A DNA stretch of 64,000 nucleotides, taken from contig NZ_SISF01000027.1 of assembly GCF_004310285.1 (NCBI RefSeq), positions 1 to 64,000 of the forward strand. The letters are read 5' to 3'. Each line of letters starts with the position of its first letter. Within the stretch, counting starts at the first letter, position 1. This DNA comes from Agrobacterium cavarae (GTDB taxonomy: Bacteria; Pseudomonadota; Alphaproteobacteria; Rhizobiales; Rhizobiaceae). Shown piece after piece: positions 27,047-35,623 of this stretch. The position numbers and the translations under genes are program-made. A model generated the notes under the pieces. It was not told the origin of the DNA. It saw nothing but the letters and a program-made list of their open reading frames with translations, and did no database searches.

Positions 27047-29218
27047 TTACCAGGCTTTGCTGATTTTGAATATTAGCGTGCGCGCGTCACCGTATCCGCA
27101 GGCACCTTCACCGCGGCAGGCTTCCACGTAGGTCTTGTCGAAGAGGTTGGTAACGTTGAGCGACGCCGTCCAGTCATCCTTCTTGTAGCGGATCGCCGCA
27201 TCGACAACTGTTGATTCAGGTACGCTCTTCGTATTCGCTTCGTCCGCCCAGGACTTGCCCTTGTAACGGAGGCCAGCACCGATGCTGACGCCCTCCAGCA
27301 GTCCAGATGTCACGGTATAGTCCGCCCAGAGAGACGCTGAATGCTCGGGGACGACATAAAGCGACTTGCCGACAAGAGCTGGGTTGGGATCGTTTTTGGT
27401 CACTTCGGTGTCGGTATAGGCGTAGGACGCAAGCAGCTTCCAATTTTCGTCGACATTGACCTTGCCTTCGATTTCAAAGCCCCTCGACTGCGCGCCACCC
27501 AACTGATCTGTAAATGGTGCAGTCGCGATCGACACGGTGGCATTGCGCTTGTTGATCTGGAACACAGAGGCCGTGATTGAGGCATCCATAAACTCAGGCA
27601 CATACTTGATGCCTGCTTCATATTGCTCCCCTTCCTCCGGCTTCAGCGGGCCTTGCAGACCGCGTCCGACAAGCGGATTGAAGAAGGTTGAGGCGCTTAT
27701 GTAGGGCGTGACGCCGTTGTCGAACTCGTAGGCGAGACCGGCACGACCGCTCCACGCACCATCGGTATCTTTGAAGCTGCCCGCCGGCGTCAGCTTGTTG
27801 TCGAAATCCGTATGAACGACGTCGTAACGGCCGTTCAGCGTCACCAGCCAGCCACCACCGAAGCGGATTTGGTCCTGGGCATAGAGGCCGAGTTGGTTCA
27901 TCGTCACCGTCTCATTATAGAGCGGCGCGGGGGCCAATTGGGGTTGCCCATAGACTGGATTGTTGACGTCGATCGGACCGGATCCGAATACCGAGTTCTG
28001 GACATTGTCGATGCGATAAAGGCGGTAATCCACGCCCAGCATGACCTTATGTTCGATGCCGCCCAGATCGAAGGAATTTTCGATCCGGTTATCCCATCCG
28101 ACCGTGTCGGCGGCGGTGTCGCCCTCGAAGTTAAGCCGATTTAGCGATGTCGACTGTGGAGCGGGCGGTGGAGGAGACGCCGTCCAGAGGTACGGGTAGA
28201 CGAAGTGCTCGTACTTGTTCAGGTGCCCATAACGGAGATTGGAGGTTAACTCCCAGCCGCTATCGAAGGTGTGCTCCAGTTCATAACCCGCCATTGTCTG
28301 ACTGTAGCGGCCGGTATCGATATCAGGTTCGCCAGGGAAGAAGCGGCGTGGAATCTTGCCGACACCGGGGCGGTCGATGACAGTGCCCTCATAGGGTAAG
28401 AAGCCATTGCCGGTGTGCAGTTGGTCCAATCCGGCATAGGAAGCCCAAAGAGTGAGTTTCGTGTCTTCGTCAGGCGAGATCGTCAGCTGCGGCATGATGA
28501 AGCCGCGGAAATCGTGCGTGTAATCCGTATAGCCGTCACCGCCGCCAATCTTGCCCGTCAGACGATACTTCATCGTCCCATCTTCATTGACCTTGTCGGA
28601 AAGGTCGAAGGCGCCATACCCGTTTCCGTTGCTGTTGATGCCTGCTTCTGTGTAGTAATAGGGGGCATCCGTCGGTCGCTTGCTCGTCATGTTGACGATA
28701 CCGCCCGCATTCGCGCCGCCATAGAGAACCGATGCTGGCCCCTTTAGTACCTCCACACGCTCAAGAGCGAATGGATCGATCTGGAAATTGCCGAAACCGT
28801 AGGAAAAGAGGCTTAGCCCATCGAGGTAGACACCGGTCTGGCTCGCGTCAAAACCGCGAATGTAGTACCAATCCGTATCCGGATCATTGCCGAAGGGCTG
28901 GGTCGTGACGCCCGGGGTATAGCGTAAAGCCTCATCCACCTTGTTGACCACGCCCCGATCATCCAATTCCTCACGGCCGATGACGGAGACCGCCTGGGGG
29001 ATTTCCTGAACTGGTGTATCGCTCTTCGAACCGGTAGAGGATTTCTTCGCGACGTAACCTTTGACGGAGCCTTGACCATCTTGGTCTCCGCGGATGACGA
29101 TCGGAGCAAGCGTGGTCGCGGCCTCTTGTGCATGCGCCGGCCAGGTAGAGCAAATGGCGATGACCGCCACTCCGCACAGCTCAAACCTCGCCCCAAATCC
29201 TCTTTCAGTCTTGTCCAT
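27047..29218 (-). CDS. fhuA: TonB-dependent ferrichrome-type siderophore receptor
   Basis: 723-residue outer-membrane receptor. Signal peptide about 1-31 (ending STWPAHAQ). The TonB-interacting and plug region contains IPQAVSVIGREELDDRG, DTDWYYIRGFDASQTGVYLDGL and ERVEVLKGPASVLYGG. The remaining approximately 550 residues form a 22-strand beta-barrel closed by a terminal Trp (FKISKAW). The set of neighbours (fhuB, fhuC, fhuD) suggests a hydroxamate such as ferrichrome, but barrel loops do not allow a certain ligand. The ATG at 29218 has GGGG at 7 bases. An iron-responsive operator lies 58 bases upstream. Confidence 0.93.
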   Translation of the reverse strand: MDKTERGFGARFELCGVAVIAICSTWPAHAQEAATTLAPIVIRGDQDGQGSVKGYVAKKSSTGSKSDTPVQEIPQAVSVIGREELDDRGVVNKVDEALRYTPGVTTQPFGNDPDTDWYYIRGFDASQTGVYLDGLSLFSYGFGNFQIDPFALERVEVLKGPASVLYGGANAGGIVNMTSKRPTDAPYYYTEAGINSNGNGYGAFDLSDKVNEDGTMKYRLTGKIGGGDGYTDYTHDFRGFIMPQLTISPDEDTKLTLWASYAGLDQLHTGNGFLPYEGTVIDRPGVGKIPRRFFPGEPDIDTGRYSQTMAGYELEHTFDSGWELTSNLRYGHLNKYEHFVYPYLWTASPPPPAPQSTSLNRLNFEGDTAADTVGWDNRIENSFDLGGIEHKVMLGVDYRLYRIDNVQNSVFGSGPIDVNNPVYGQPQLAPAPLYNETVTMNQLGLYAQDQIRFGGGWLVTLNGRYDVVHTDFDNKLTPAGSFKDTDGAWSGRAGLAYEFDNGVTPYISASTFFNPLVGRGLQGPLKPEEGEQYEAGIKYVPEFMDASITASVFQINKRNATVSIATAPFTDQLGGAQSRGFEIEGKVNVDENWKLLASYAYTDTEVTKNDPNPALVGKSLYVVPEHSASLWADYTVTSGLLEGVSIGAGLRYKGKSWADEANTKSVPESTVVDAAIRYKKDDWTASLNVTNLFDKTYVEACRGEGACGYGDARTLIFKISKAW

Positions 29219-29275
29219 TATGTGCCCCACTACACAAACTCACCGCCTCTAAGCTCGATGCGGCCCTGCAATAGG

Positions 29276-29290
29276 TGAGCAACTAACTCA
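29276..29290 (-). promoter_or_regulatory. iron-responsive operator, RirA type
   Basis: TGAGCAACTAACTCA matches TGA-N9-TCA and also has four-base symmetry (TGAG...CTCA). This is the IRO consensus for RirA, the Fe-S iron regulator of Rhizobiaceae. It lies 58-72 bases upstream of the receptor start, as expected for repression under iron sufficiency. Binding is inferred. Confidence 0.65.
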
Positions 29291-29430
29291 TATTTACCTC
29301 GGTGGATTGGTTTGATCTGCAGCAATTGGATGTTTTTGGGCGATCTCTCATGACAGCCAGGGGAAATTTGCGAAATTGCACCGCCTGCCTGCTAGCAACG
29401 GGGACAGATTTGCCGCTTGCTTGACATTGG

Positions 29431-30312
29431 TCACGACTGGCGAGCTTTACGCCAACGTGCTGGTGTCGTCCCCAGATGCTTGCGAAATACTTTGGTAAAA
29501 TGCGCCTGGTCGGAGAATCCGGTCTCAGCTGCGATCTCGGTCAGCGGTTGGGTATCCAATGAAAGCAGTTCCTTCGCCTTCTCCAACCTGGTCCTCATCT
29601 GCCACTCATGCGGCGCCAGACCAGTCGATGCCTTGAACGAGTGGCTGAAATGCGATTGCGACATTCGGGTGAGCTCGGCAAGCTCCTGCAGGCGGATGTT
29701 GCGGGTGCAGTTTTCGCTGATGAAATCGGTGGCTCGGCGCAATTGCCATCCCGCAAGAGTGCTGCGCCGCCGCGGCGATGTTTTTTCCAATTTCAGAACG
29801 TCAATCAGGAGCGCCAATGCAAGGCTGTCTCCGTAAAGATCGTTCAGCGGCGCGCTACTGGCAAGTTCGGTCGCGATCAGTTCCGCGAGTGTCATCACTC
29901 GCTGGTCGAAGAACAGCAACTGTGGATCCTGGAGCTTCTTCGGATCGATTTCTTCTGAAAGCCGCTGGACCAAGACATCCGCATCGAAATGGATATCGAG
30001 GTGCCGGACATATTGCACATCGGCGAAATCAACCCACAAATCCATGTCAGCGGGAATGTAGGAAATCGGGCTATGACCATCCTGCGGCGTGCCGGAAGAT
30101 TTAGGAGACAGCTTTACGTTCGACCGACCACGTCCTCGCTGGTCTAAGAGGATAAAAAGGCGGGGGTCGCGAGCTGTATAGTGACCGCCTGCATAGGAGG
30201 CGCACTCGACGTCCCAGAGATCGGCAGTTATCCCATTCCAATAGCGGCGGCGCAGCCCGCCCATGACAGAGAAACCTTCGATCCTGTTTTCCATCCGTGG
30301 CTGGAAATTCAT
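29431..30312 (-). CDS. AraC family regulator of the fhu cluster
   Basis: About 293 residues with a C-terminal AraC/XylS double helix-turn-helix (about 185-290; RLQELAELTRMSQSHFSHSF and ITEIAAETGFSDQAHFTKVF-like repeats, ending GTTPARWRKARQS) and a variable N-terminal sensing domain. The start is the ATG at 30312 (MNFQPRMENR), with a second ATG at residue 7. It lies on the same strand just upstream of the receptor and divergent from fhuC, so it probably activates the cluster when the siderophore is present, as known for several AraC-type siderophore regulators. Confidence 0.9.
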   Translation of the reverse strand: MNFQPRMENRIEGFSVMGGLRRRYWNGITADLWDVECASYAGGHYTARDPRLFILLDQRGRGRSNVKLSPKSSGTPQDGHSPISYIPADMDLWVDFADVQYVRHLDIHFDADVLVQRLSEEIDPKKLQDPQLLFFDQRVMTLAELIATELASSAPLNDLYGDSLALALLIDVLKLEKTSPRRRSTLAGWQLRRATDFISENCTRNIRLQELAELTRMSQSHFSHSFKASTGLAPHEWQMRTRLEKAKELLSLDTQPLTEIAAETGFSDQAHFTKVFRKHLGTTPARWRKARQS

Positions 30313-30332
30313 GAATAAGCACCCCAAGGCAA

Positions 30333-30355
30333 AACTTGCATATAATTATCAAGTT
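30333..30355. promoter_or_regulatory. inverted repeat between the AraC and fhuC genes
   Basis: AACTTG-N11-CAAGTT forms a perfect dyad with an AT-rich centre that includes TATAAT. It is 21 bases upstream of the AraC start and about 140 bases before fhuC, so it could be an operator for autoregulation. No TGA-N9-TCA element was found in this gap. Confidence 0.4.
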
Positions 30356-30492
30356 CTCTAACTAGCTGCAATCCTAGACTCGACCGCGCCGCGCGCGTTC
30401 CTGGCGATATAGGGCAGGCGTGTTACCATGTTGCCAAATGAGTGAAATATGACCTCGCTTGATCGAGAAACATGCAAGACGGGTGATCGATA

Positions 30493-31305
30493 ATGCTGAC
30501 GAACGCTGAGCCTCATACCTTAGAAGCAGTTCCGCCTGTTGTTTCGCTTAAAGATGTTAGTTTCGCTGTCGACGGCCGGGTCCTACTCCAACCGCTAACG
30601 CTCGATATTCCTGCGGGTCTCTCAGTTGCTCTGATAGGTCACAATGGCTCAGGCAAATCCACGCTCCTAAAGCTGATCGGCCGACAGCAACCCGCAAGTG
30701 GAGGTAAAATCCATTTCGAGGGAAAGCCGCTCGAAAGCTGGGGTGCCCGAGAATTCGCTCGCCGGCTCGCTTACCTTCCGCAGCGAACGCCAGTTGCACC
30801 TGGTATGCTCGTGAAGGAACTGGTCGCGCTTGGCCGCTATCCCTGGCACGGAGCGCTCGGACGCTTCGGCACGTCAGATCAGGCCAAGGTCGATGAGGCA
30901 ATCGCTCTTACGGGCATTCGGCCGTTTGCGGAACGGATGGTTGACAGCCTGTCCGGCGGAGAGCGCCAGCGTGTGTGGCTCGCCATGCTCGTGGCTCAGG
31001 ACGCCACTTGCCTGCTACTCGACGAACCCATCTCGGCGCTCGATATCGGTCAGCAACTGGACGTCTTGTCGCTGACACGGGACCTTTGCCGAAAAAAAGG
31101 CATCACCATCATAACCGTTCTGCACGACATCAACATGGCTGCGCGCTATTGCGATAGGGTGGTCGCATTGCATTCCGGCAGGCTGATGGCGCAAGGTGCA
31201 CCCGAGGAGATCATGACGGTGGAGGAGCTTGCGCGCATTTTCGATGTCCGCATGGATATTCTGCGGCAGCCATCAAATGGCCGGTTGTTGGCTTTCGCGC
31301 AATAG
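30493..31305 (+). CDS. fhuC: ferric hydroxamate ABC transporter ATPase
   Basis: 270-residue ABC ATPase very like E. coli FhuC. Walker A is GHNGSGKST; YPWHGALGRFG follows the Q-loop region; the signature is LSGGERQR; Walker B is LLLDEPISALD; the switch histidine is in VLHDINMAARYCD. It energises FhuB. It is the only fhu gene on the plus strand, separated from the others by the AraC gene, so it has its own promoter. The ribosome site before the ATG is weak. Confidence 0.95.
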   Translation: MLTNAEPHTLEAVPPVVSLKDVSFAVDGRVLLQPLTLDIPAGLSVALIGHNGSGKSTLLKLIGRQQPASGGKIHFEGKPLESWGAREFARRLAYLPQRTPVAPGMLVKELVALGRYPWHGALGRFGTSDQAKVDEAIALTGIRPFAERMVDSLSGGERQRVWLAMLVAQDATCLLLDEPISALDIGQQLDVLSLTRDLCRKKGITIITVLHDINMAARYCDRVVALHSGRLMAQGAPEEIMTVEELARIFDVRMDILRQPSNGRLLAFAQ

Positions 31306-31888
31306 GTTCTAGAGGATGCTGTGCTTGCTGGGCGGCCAATGAAGGTGCGCGACGGCCCGTGTCATATGGCGACGCCGCAGCTTCGAGTCGAGAGCGGTCA
31401 TCATCTCTTACTTCGGGAGGAGCTGGCAAGTTCTGCGCGCATCCACAGAACATAATGTCGTAAATAGGCCGATCAAGGTTCATAGCATTTACAGCGAAAT
31501 GTGATGGTTATGCGCTGTTTAGTAAAAAATTCTTTCGCTCTCGCAGTCCTGATTCTTCGGCCAATGGCAGCATTCAAAAAGTGATTTCAGCGCTCGTCAC
31601 GAAAAATATTTAGGGTTTTTTTATGGACATTGGAAAAAAATTGCCGTAAATAGCGCGCCTCCGTGAGCTTCACGCTCGCCATCTCGCATTTCCATTCGGG
31701 TCAGATAGTGAGTATGCGAAAGCGTCATCACGGATTTGAACCCTAGTTCCAAAGCTTGCAGTAGCGGTGATGTCGCAAACAAGCTGTAATCCTGTCGATG
31801 TCAGCTCCTGTAGAACCCTGAGGTTTTCAGGGCCAACCGCGATAAAGAAGGAGAATGCCCTTGCTCTATGCTGGGCTGAATTAAATTT
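31306..31888. other. 583-base gap between fhuC and the betaine transporter
   Basis: No open frame in this gap has a good ribosome site and coding-like composition on either strand. The second half is AT-rich with several short A and T runs, including a T7 tract near 31617-31623, and probably holds the promoter of the downstream transporter operon. I see no clear repeat, RNA gene or riboswitch. Confidence 0.5.
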
Positions 31889-33121
31889 ATGAATTCTCAA
31901 ACTGAAAATGACGCACTGGCTCCGCCGGTTACGACCAAAATCAGTCTCAATAACGTCTACAAGATATTCGGTGAGGACACCGACAAGGCGCTGGATATGG
32001 TTCGCGCCGGGAAGACGAAATCTGAAATCCACTCCTCAACTGGATGTTCGGTTGGCGTCAACAAGGCTAGCTTTGATATTCAAGCCGGCGAAATTTTTGT
32101 TATCATGGGCCTCTCAGGCTCGGGCAAGTCTACCCTCCTGCGATTGCTCAACCGGCTGATCGAGCCCACGGCGGGTTCAATCGAGATCGATGGCCAAGAT
32201 ATCACCAAAATGTCCCGTCGCGACCTGATCGAGGTGCGCAGGCGTGATATCAGCATGGTATTCCAATCCTTTGCGCTTCTGCCCAACCGCACAGTAATCA
32301 ACAATGCCGCCTTCGGACTTGAGGTTGCCGGTATGGGAGAAGCTGAACGTAATGCTAAGGCGCTCCTGGCGCTGGAAGCTGTCGGTCTCGCCGGTTACGC
32401 AGACAGCATGCCCGATCAGCTTTCAGGGGGGATGAAACAACGCGTTGGCTTGGCTCGCGCGCTTGCCAGTGAACCCACAATCCTGCTCATGGATGAGGCA
32501 TTTTCCGCTCTCGATCCATTGATCCGCATGGAAATGCAGGACGAACTTGTCCGCCTTCAGGCAGAGCACAGCCGAACCATCGTTTTTGTCAGTCACGACC
32601 TCGACGAGGCGATGCGCATCGGCGACCGGATCTGCATCATGCAAAACGGCGATGTCGTTCAGGTCGGCACGCCAGACGAAATCGTGATGAACCCGGCAAA
32701 CGACTATGTGCGCTCCTTCTTTAGAAACGTTGACGTGACACACGTCTTCAAGGCCGGCGACGTCGCGCGAAAAACGCAGGTTACGATCATCGATCGGCAA
32801 GGTGTAACCGCTGCCGCAGCGCTTGAGCGAATGAAGACATTCGACCGCGAATACGCAATTATCCTGGGGCGCGATAAAACCTATCACGGCGTTGTTAGCC
32901 AGACCACGCTCGTCGAAAATATGCGTTCCGGACATTCGGACCCCTATAGGGCAGCGTTTCTATCCGAGATCGAACCGATCCCAGCTGACGAGCCTTTGTC
33001 GAACGTCCTCGGGCGTGTCGCTGCGAGCCCATGGCCGGTTCCAGTTGTCGACAACTCCAGGCGCTACCTCGGCTCCATCAGCAAATCGACACTGCTTGAA
33101 ACGCTCGACCGCGCGAGCTGA
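31889..33121 (+). CDS. proV: glycine betaine/proline ABC transporter ATPase
   Basis: 410-residue ATPase of the ProV/OpuAA type. The family-specific lead-in (NNVYKIFGED...SVGVNKASFDI) comes before Walker A GLSGSGKST; the signature is LSGGMKQR; Walker B is LLMDEAFSALDP; the switch is SHDLDEAMRIGD. The C-terminal 130 residues form paired CBS-like domains (TAAAALERMKTFD and PWPVPVVDNSRRYLG) that sense ionic strength or nucleotide in relatives. It is the first of three genes in the order ATPase, permease, binding protein. Substrate specificity for betaine, choline or proline is not fixed by the ATPase. Confidence 0.92.
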   Translation: MNSQTENDALAPPVTTKISLNNVYKIFGEDTDKALDMVRAGKTKSEIHSSTGCSVGVNKASFDIQAGEIFVIMGLSGSGKSTLLRLLNRLIEPTAGSIEIDGQDITKMSRRDLIEVRRRDISMVFQSFALLPNRTVINNAAFGLEVAGMGEAERNAKALLALEAVGLAGYADSMPDQLSGGMKQRVGLARALASEPTILLMDEAFSALDPLIRMEMQDELVRLQAEHSRTIVFVSHDLDEAMRIGDRICIMQNGDVVQVGTPDEIVMNPANDYVRSFFRNVDVTHVFKAGDVARKTQVTIIDRQGVTAAAALERMKTFDREYAIILGRDKTYHGVVSQTTLVENMRSGHSDPYRAAFLSEIEPIPADEPLSNVLGRVAASPWPVPVVDNSRRYLGSISKSTLLETLDRAS

Positions 33122-33163
33122 TTTCAGCATTTCCCCCAACCGGCCAACAACCGGAGTTTGACT

Positions 33164-34048
33164 ATGAATTTCGATATAGGGGACGGCGTCGATGCCGTCG
33201 TCAATTATGTTCTGGACAATTTTTCACCCTTCTTGGACTTCGTCGCCACTGTGATCGGGTTCGTGACGAATACCATCCAGGAAACACTCACTGCCATTCC
33301 CATGCCTGTGGGCATTCTCATCTTTGTCATCCTGTCGTTTTGGCGGGTCGGCGCAGCTTTTGGTGTGTTAGCTGGACTTGCGCTTTGGCTCGTTGACCAC
33401 ATGGGACTCTGGACAGCGATGATGGAAACGCTGTCACTTGTCATAGCTTCAACATTGATGGCTATGATCATCGGTCTTCCGCTCGGGATCGCCATGGCGC
33501 GAAAGGATTCCGTTGCTGCGCTCGTCCGACCGGTCCTCGACCTCATGCAAACCATGCCCGCATTCGTCTATCTCATTCCTGCGGCAATGTTTTTTGGGCT
33601 TGGTGCGGTACCCGGTGCTATCGCGACCGTCATATTCGCCATGCCGCCAGTGGTGCGGCTCACCAACCTTGGCATCCGCCAGGTGCATGTAGAGTTCATC
33701 GAAGCTGGAAACGCCTTTGGCTGCACTCCTTCGCAGTTGCTCTTCAAGGTTCAGTTGCCGAACGCCATGCCCTCGATCATGGCGGGCATCAACCAGACGA
33801 TCATGCTGTCGCTTTCCATGGTTGTCATTGCATCCATGATTGGCGCAGGCGGCATTGGGAACACGGTTCTCACCGGTATACAGCGTCTCGACGTGGGCAC
33901 TGGTTTCGAAGGCGGTCTTGCTGTCGTCATCCTCGCGGTGATCCTCGATCGCCTTACCCAAAGCCTTGGAAAGCCTCAATCTGCCATTTGGTCGGGGCTT
34001 TTCAAGAGAAAGAGCGAGCGCAAGGAATTGTCTCCGGCAACCGCCTGA
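33164..34048 (+). CDS. proW: glycine betaine/proline ABC transporter permease
   Basis: 294 residues with about six or seven transmembrane helices and the EAA-type coupling loop (IEAGNAFGCTPSQLLFKVQLPNAMPSIMAGI). This is a ProW/OpuAB-family permease. The ATG at 33164 has GGAG at 7 bases, so the TTG two codons upstream is not used. It lies 42 bases after proV and 66 bases before the binding-protein gene. Confidence 0.93.
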   Translation: MNFDIGDGVDAVVNYVLDNFSPFLDFVATVIGFVTNTIQETLTAIPMPVGILIFVILSFWRVGAAFGVLAGLALWLVDHMGLWTAMMETLSLVIASTLMAMIIGLPLGIAMARKDSVAALVRPVLDLMQTMPAFVYLIPAAMFFGLGAVPGAIATVIFAMPPVVRLTNLGIRQVHVEFIEAGNAFGCTPSQLLFKVQLPNAMPSIMAGINQTIMLSLSMVVIASMIGAGGIGNTVLTGIQRLDVGTGFEGGLAVVILAVILDRLTQSLGKPQSAIWSGLFKRKSERKELSPATA

Positions 34049-34114
34049 GCCCCTGCGCCGCCCCATGATGCGGATGCTGAATCCGCAAATTCAAACCTCC
34101 CAAAAGGAGAACAT

Positions 34115-35014
34115 ATGTTCAAGATACTTTCCTCGACCCGCCGGGCCGCACTTGGTGGCGCCATTGGCTTTGCTGCCGCTGTGCTTTTTGGCTCGACAGC
34201 GCCGGCGATGGCGCAAGATGCAAAAACCGTCAAGCTCGGCTTTGCCCCGTGGTCCGACGCTGAGTTCGTCACCAAACTTGCAGCAAAGCTGATCAAGGAA
34301 AAGCTCGGCCAGGATGTGGAGCTCGTCCAGACGGATGTCGCCCCGCTTTACCAGGGCGTGAGCCGTGGCGATATCGATGCAATGATGATGGCGTGGTTGC
34401 CAGCAACCCATGCGGATTACTTTGCGAAAGTAAAGGACAAGGTCGAAACGCTCGGCACAGTCTATGACGGCGCGAAGCTGGGTTGGGTGGTGCCAGCCTA
34501 TGTTCCTGAAGCAGAGATTTCTTCGATCGAGGACCTGAAGAAACCCGACGTTCAGAAGAAGTTGTCCGGCACGATACAGGGCATTGATCCGGGTGCTGGT
34601 TTGACCCGCCTTTCACAGCAGGCGGTCAAGGACTATGACCTCGGCGAATACAAGCTGCAGATTTCCAGCGAAGCAGGCATGCTAACGACAGTTGACCGGG
34701 CGATGCGAAGTGAAAAGTGGTTCGTCGCCACGTCCTGGAGCCCGCACTGGATGTTTGGAAAGTACAAGCTCCGCTACCTGACAGACCCGAAAGAATCCTT
34801 GGGTCAGGCGGAGCATGTCGACATCCTCGCATCGAAGAAGTTCAGGGAAGAAAACCCCAAGGCTGCCGAGTTTCTTTCGCGCATGAAGGTGCCGCTCAAC
34901 GACCTGGAAGCGGCGATGTTCACAGCCCAGGAGACGTCTTACGAGGCTGCGATCGAAAAATACATCAAAGATCATCCAGATCAGGTGAAGGCCTGGGTTG
35001 GAGAACAGAGCTGA
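34115..35014 (+). CDS. proX: glycine betaine-type periplasmic binding protein
   Basis: 299 residues with a signal peptide (cleavage likely after STAPAMAQ, near residue 33) and an OpuAC-type domain. Aromatic residues typical of a quaternary-amine cage occur in MMMAWLPATH, GLGWVVP-like and TSWSPHWMFGKY segments, which supports a betaine or choline ligand. A strong AAAAGGAGA ribosome site precedes the ATG. It is the last gene of the three-gene operon and is followed by a strong hairpin. Confidence 0.92.
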   Translation: MFKILSSTRRAALGGAIGFAAAVLFGSTAPAMAQDAKTVKLGFAPWSDAEFVTKLAAKLIKEKLGQDVELVQTDVAPLYQGVSRGDIDAMMMAWLPATHADYFAKVKDKVETLGTVYDGAKLGWVVPAYVPEAEISSIEDLKKPDVQKKLSGTIQGIDPGAGLTRLSQQAVKDYDLGEYKLQISSEAGMLTTVDRAMRSEKWFVATSWSPHWMFGKYKLRYLTDPKESLGQAEHVDILASKKFREENPKAAEFLSRMKVPLNDLEAAMFTAQETSYEAAIEKYIKDHPDQVKAWVGEQS

Positions 35015-35022
35015 TGAAATTT

Positions 35023-35051
35023 GGCCTCCTCAGACGATAGTCGAGGAGGCC
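35023..35051 (+). terminator. strong hairpin after proX
   Basis: GGCCTCCTC-A-GAC and GTC-GAGGAGGCC pair over 12 positions with a one-base bulge and a GATA loop, 8 bases after the stop codon. No T tract follows, so it may protect mRNA ends as well as terminate. Confidence 0.55.
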
Positions 35052-35073
35052 GGTTCATTGCCGGGTAGGGGAT

Positions 35074-35349
35074 ATGATGCAAGGAACCAATCACAAAGCG
35101 CTGACCGATACCGACACGCTCGGAGGACGCATCTCGTTGGCGCGTGATGCATCTGCGCTGTCACTCGATAATGCTGCGAAGATGGTCGGCGTGGAGAGCA
35201 ACGTTTGGAGCGCGTGGGAAAATGACCGGAGCGAGCCGGGTCGTGAGTACCTCGAGACGATCGCCGCGTCTCTGCAGGTGAGCGGAGTATGGCTTTCGAC
35301 AGGGTTCGGTCTCGGGCCGCGATGGCCAGGTGATGAGACGCTTTTCTAA
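35074..35349 (+). CDS. small XRE-type helix-turn-helix protein
   Basis: 91 residues, nearly all of it a Cro/C1-type DNA-binding domain (GGRISLARDASALSLDNAAKMVGV...WSAWENDRSEPGREYLETIAASL, about 16-72). The C-terminal tail GVWLSTGFGLGPRWPGDETLF is seen in short phage-like and housekeeping XRE proteins. There is no sensor or peptidase domain. GTAGGGG lies just before two adjacent ATGs. It starts 23 bases after the proX hairpin and may be read through from that operon. Target unknown. Confidence 0.82.
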   Translation: MMQGTNHKALTDTDTLGGRISLARDASALSLDNAAKMVGVESNVWSAWENDRSEPGREYLETIAASLQVSGVWLSTGFGLGPRWPGDETLF

Positions 35350-35623
35350 AATTTGTCCAGGGAGATCTGAGCACCCGCTCTATCCATCACCCGCATGCGG
35401 ACCTTGCAGCATGTCTAGCCGATCCTATTTTAAAAATGGCGCACCTGTACGGGGTGCGTCAGCTGACGGCGACTGATGGCCGCATGGGCACACGCGCTCA
35501 TGTTTGTCTTCATCGATGACGCTCATCATACGCTCCGAAGAAATTTCAGTCACAAAACGTTTAGGCTCATAACTGTTCTGAAACCCTCATTTGATAGCGT
35601 CAGCCTTCAACCAGGGTTCGGTT

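Noticed and set aside
31306..31888. Possible hidden gene or riboswitch before the betaine transporter
   Set aside because: No frame with a ribosome site and no conserved RNA pattern could be supported.
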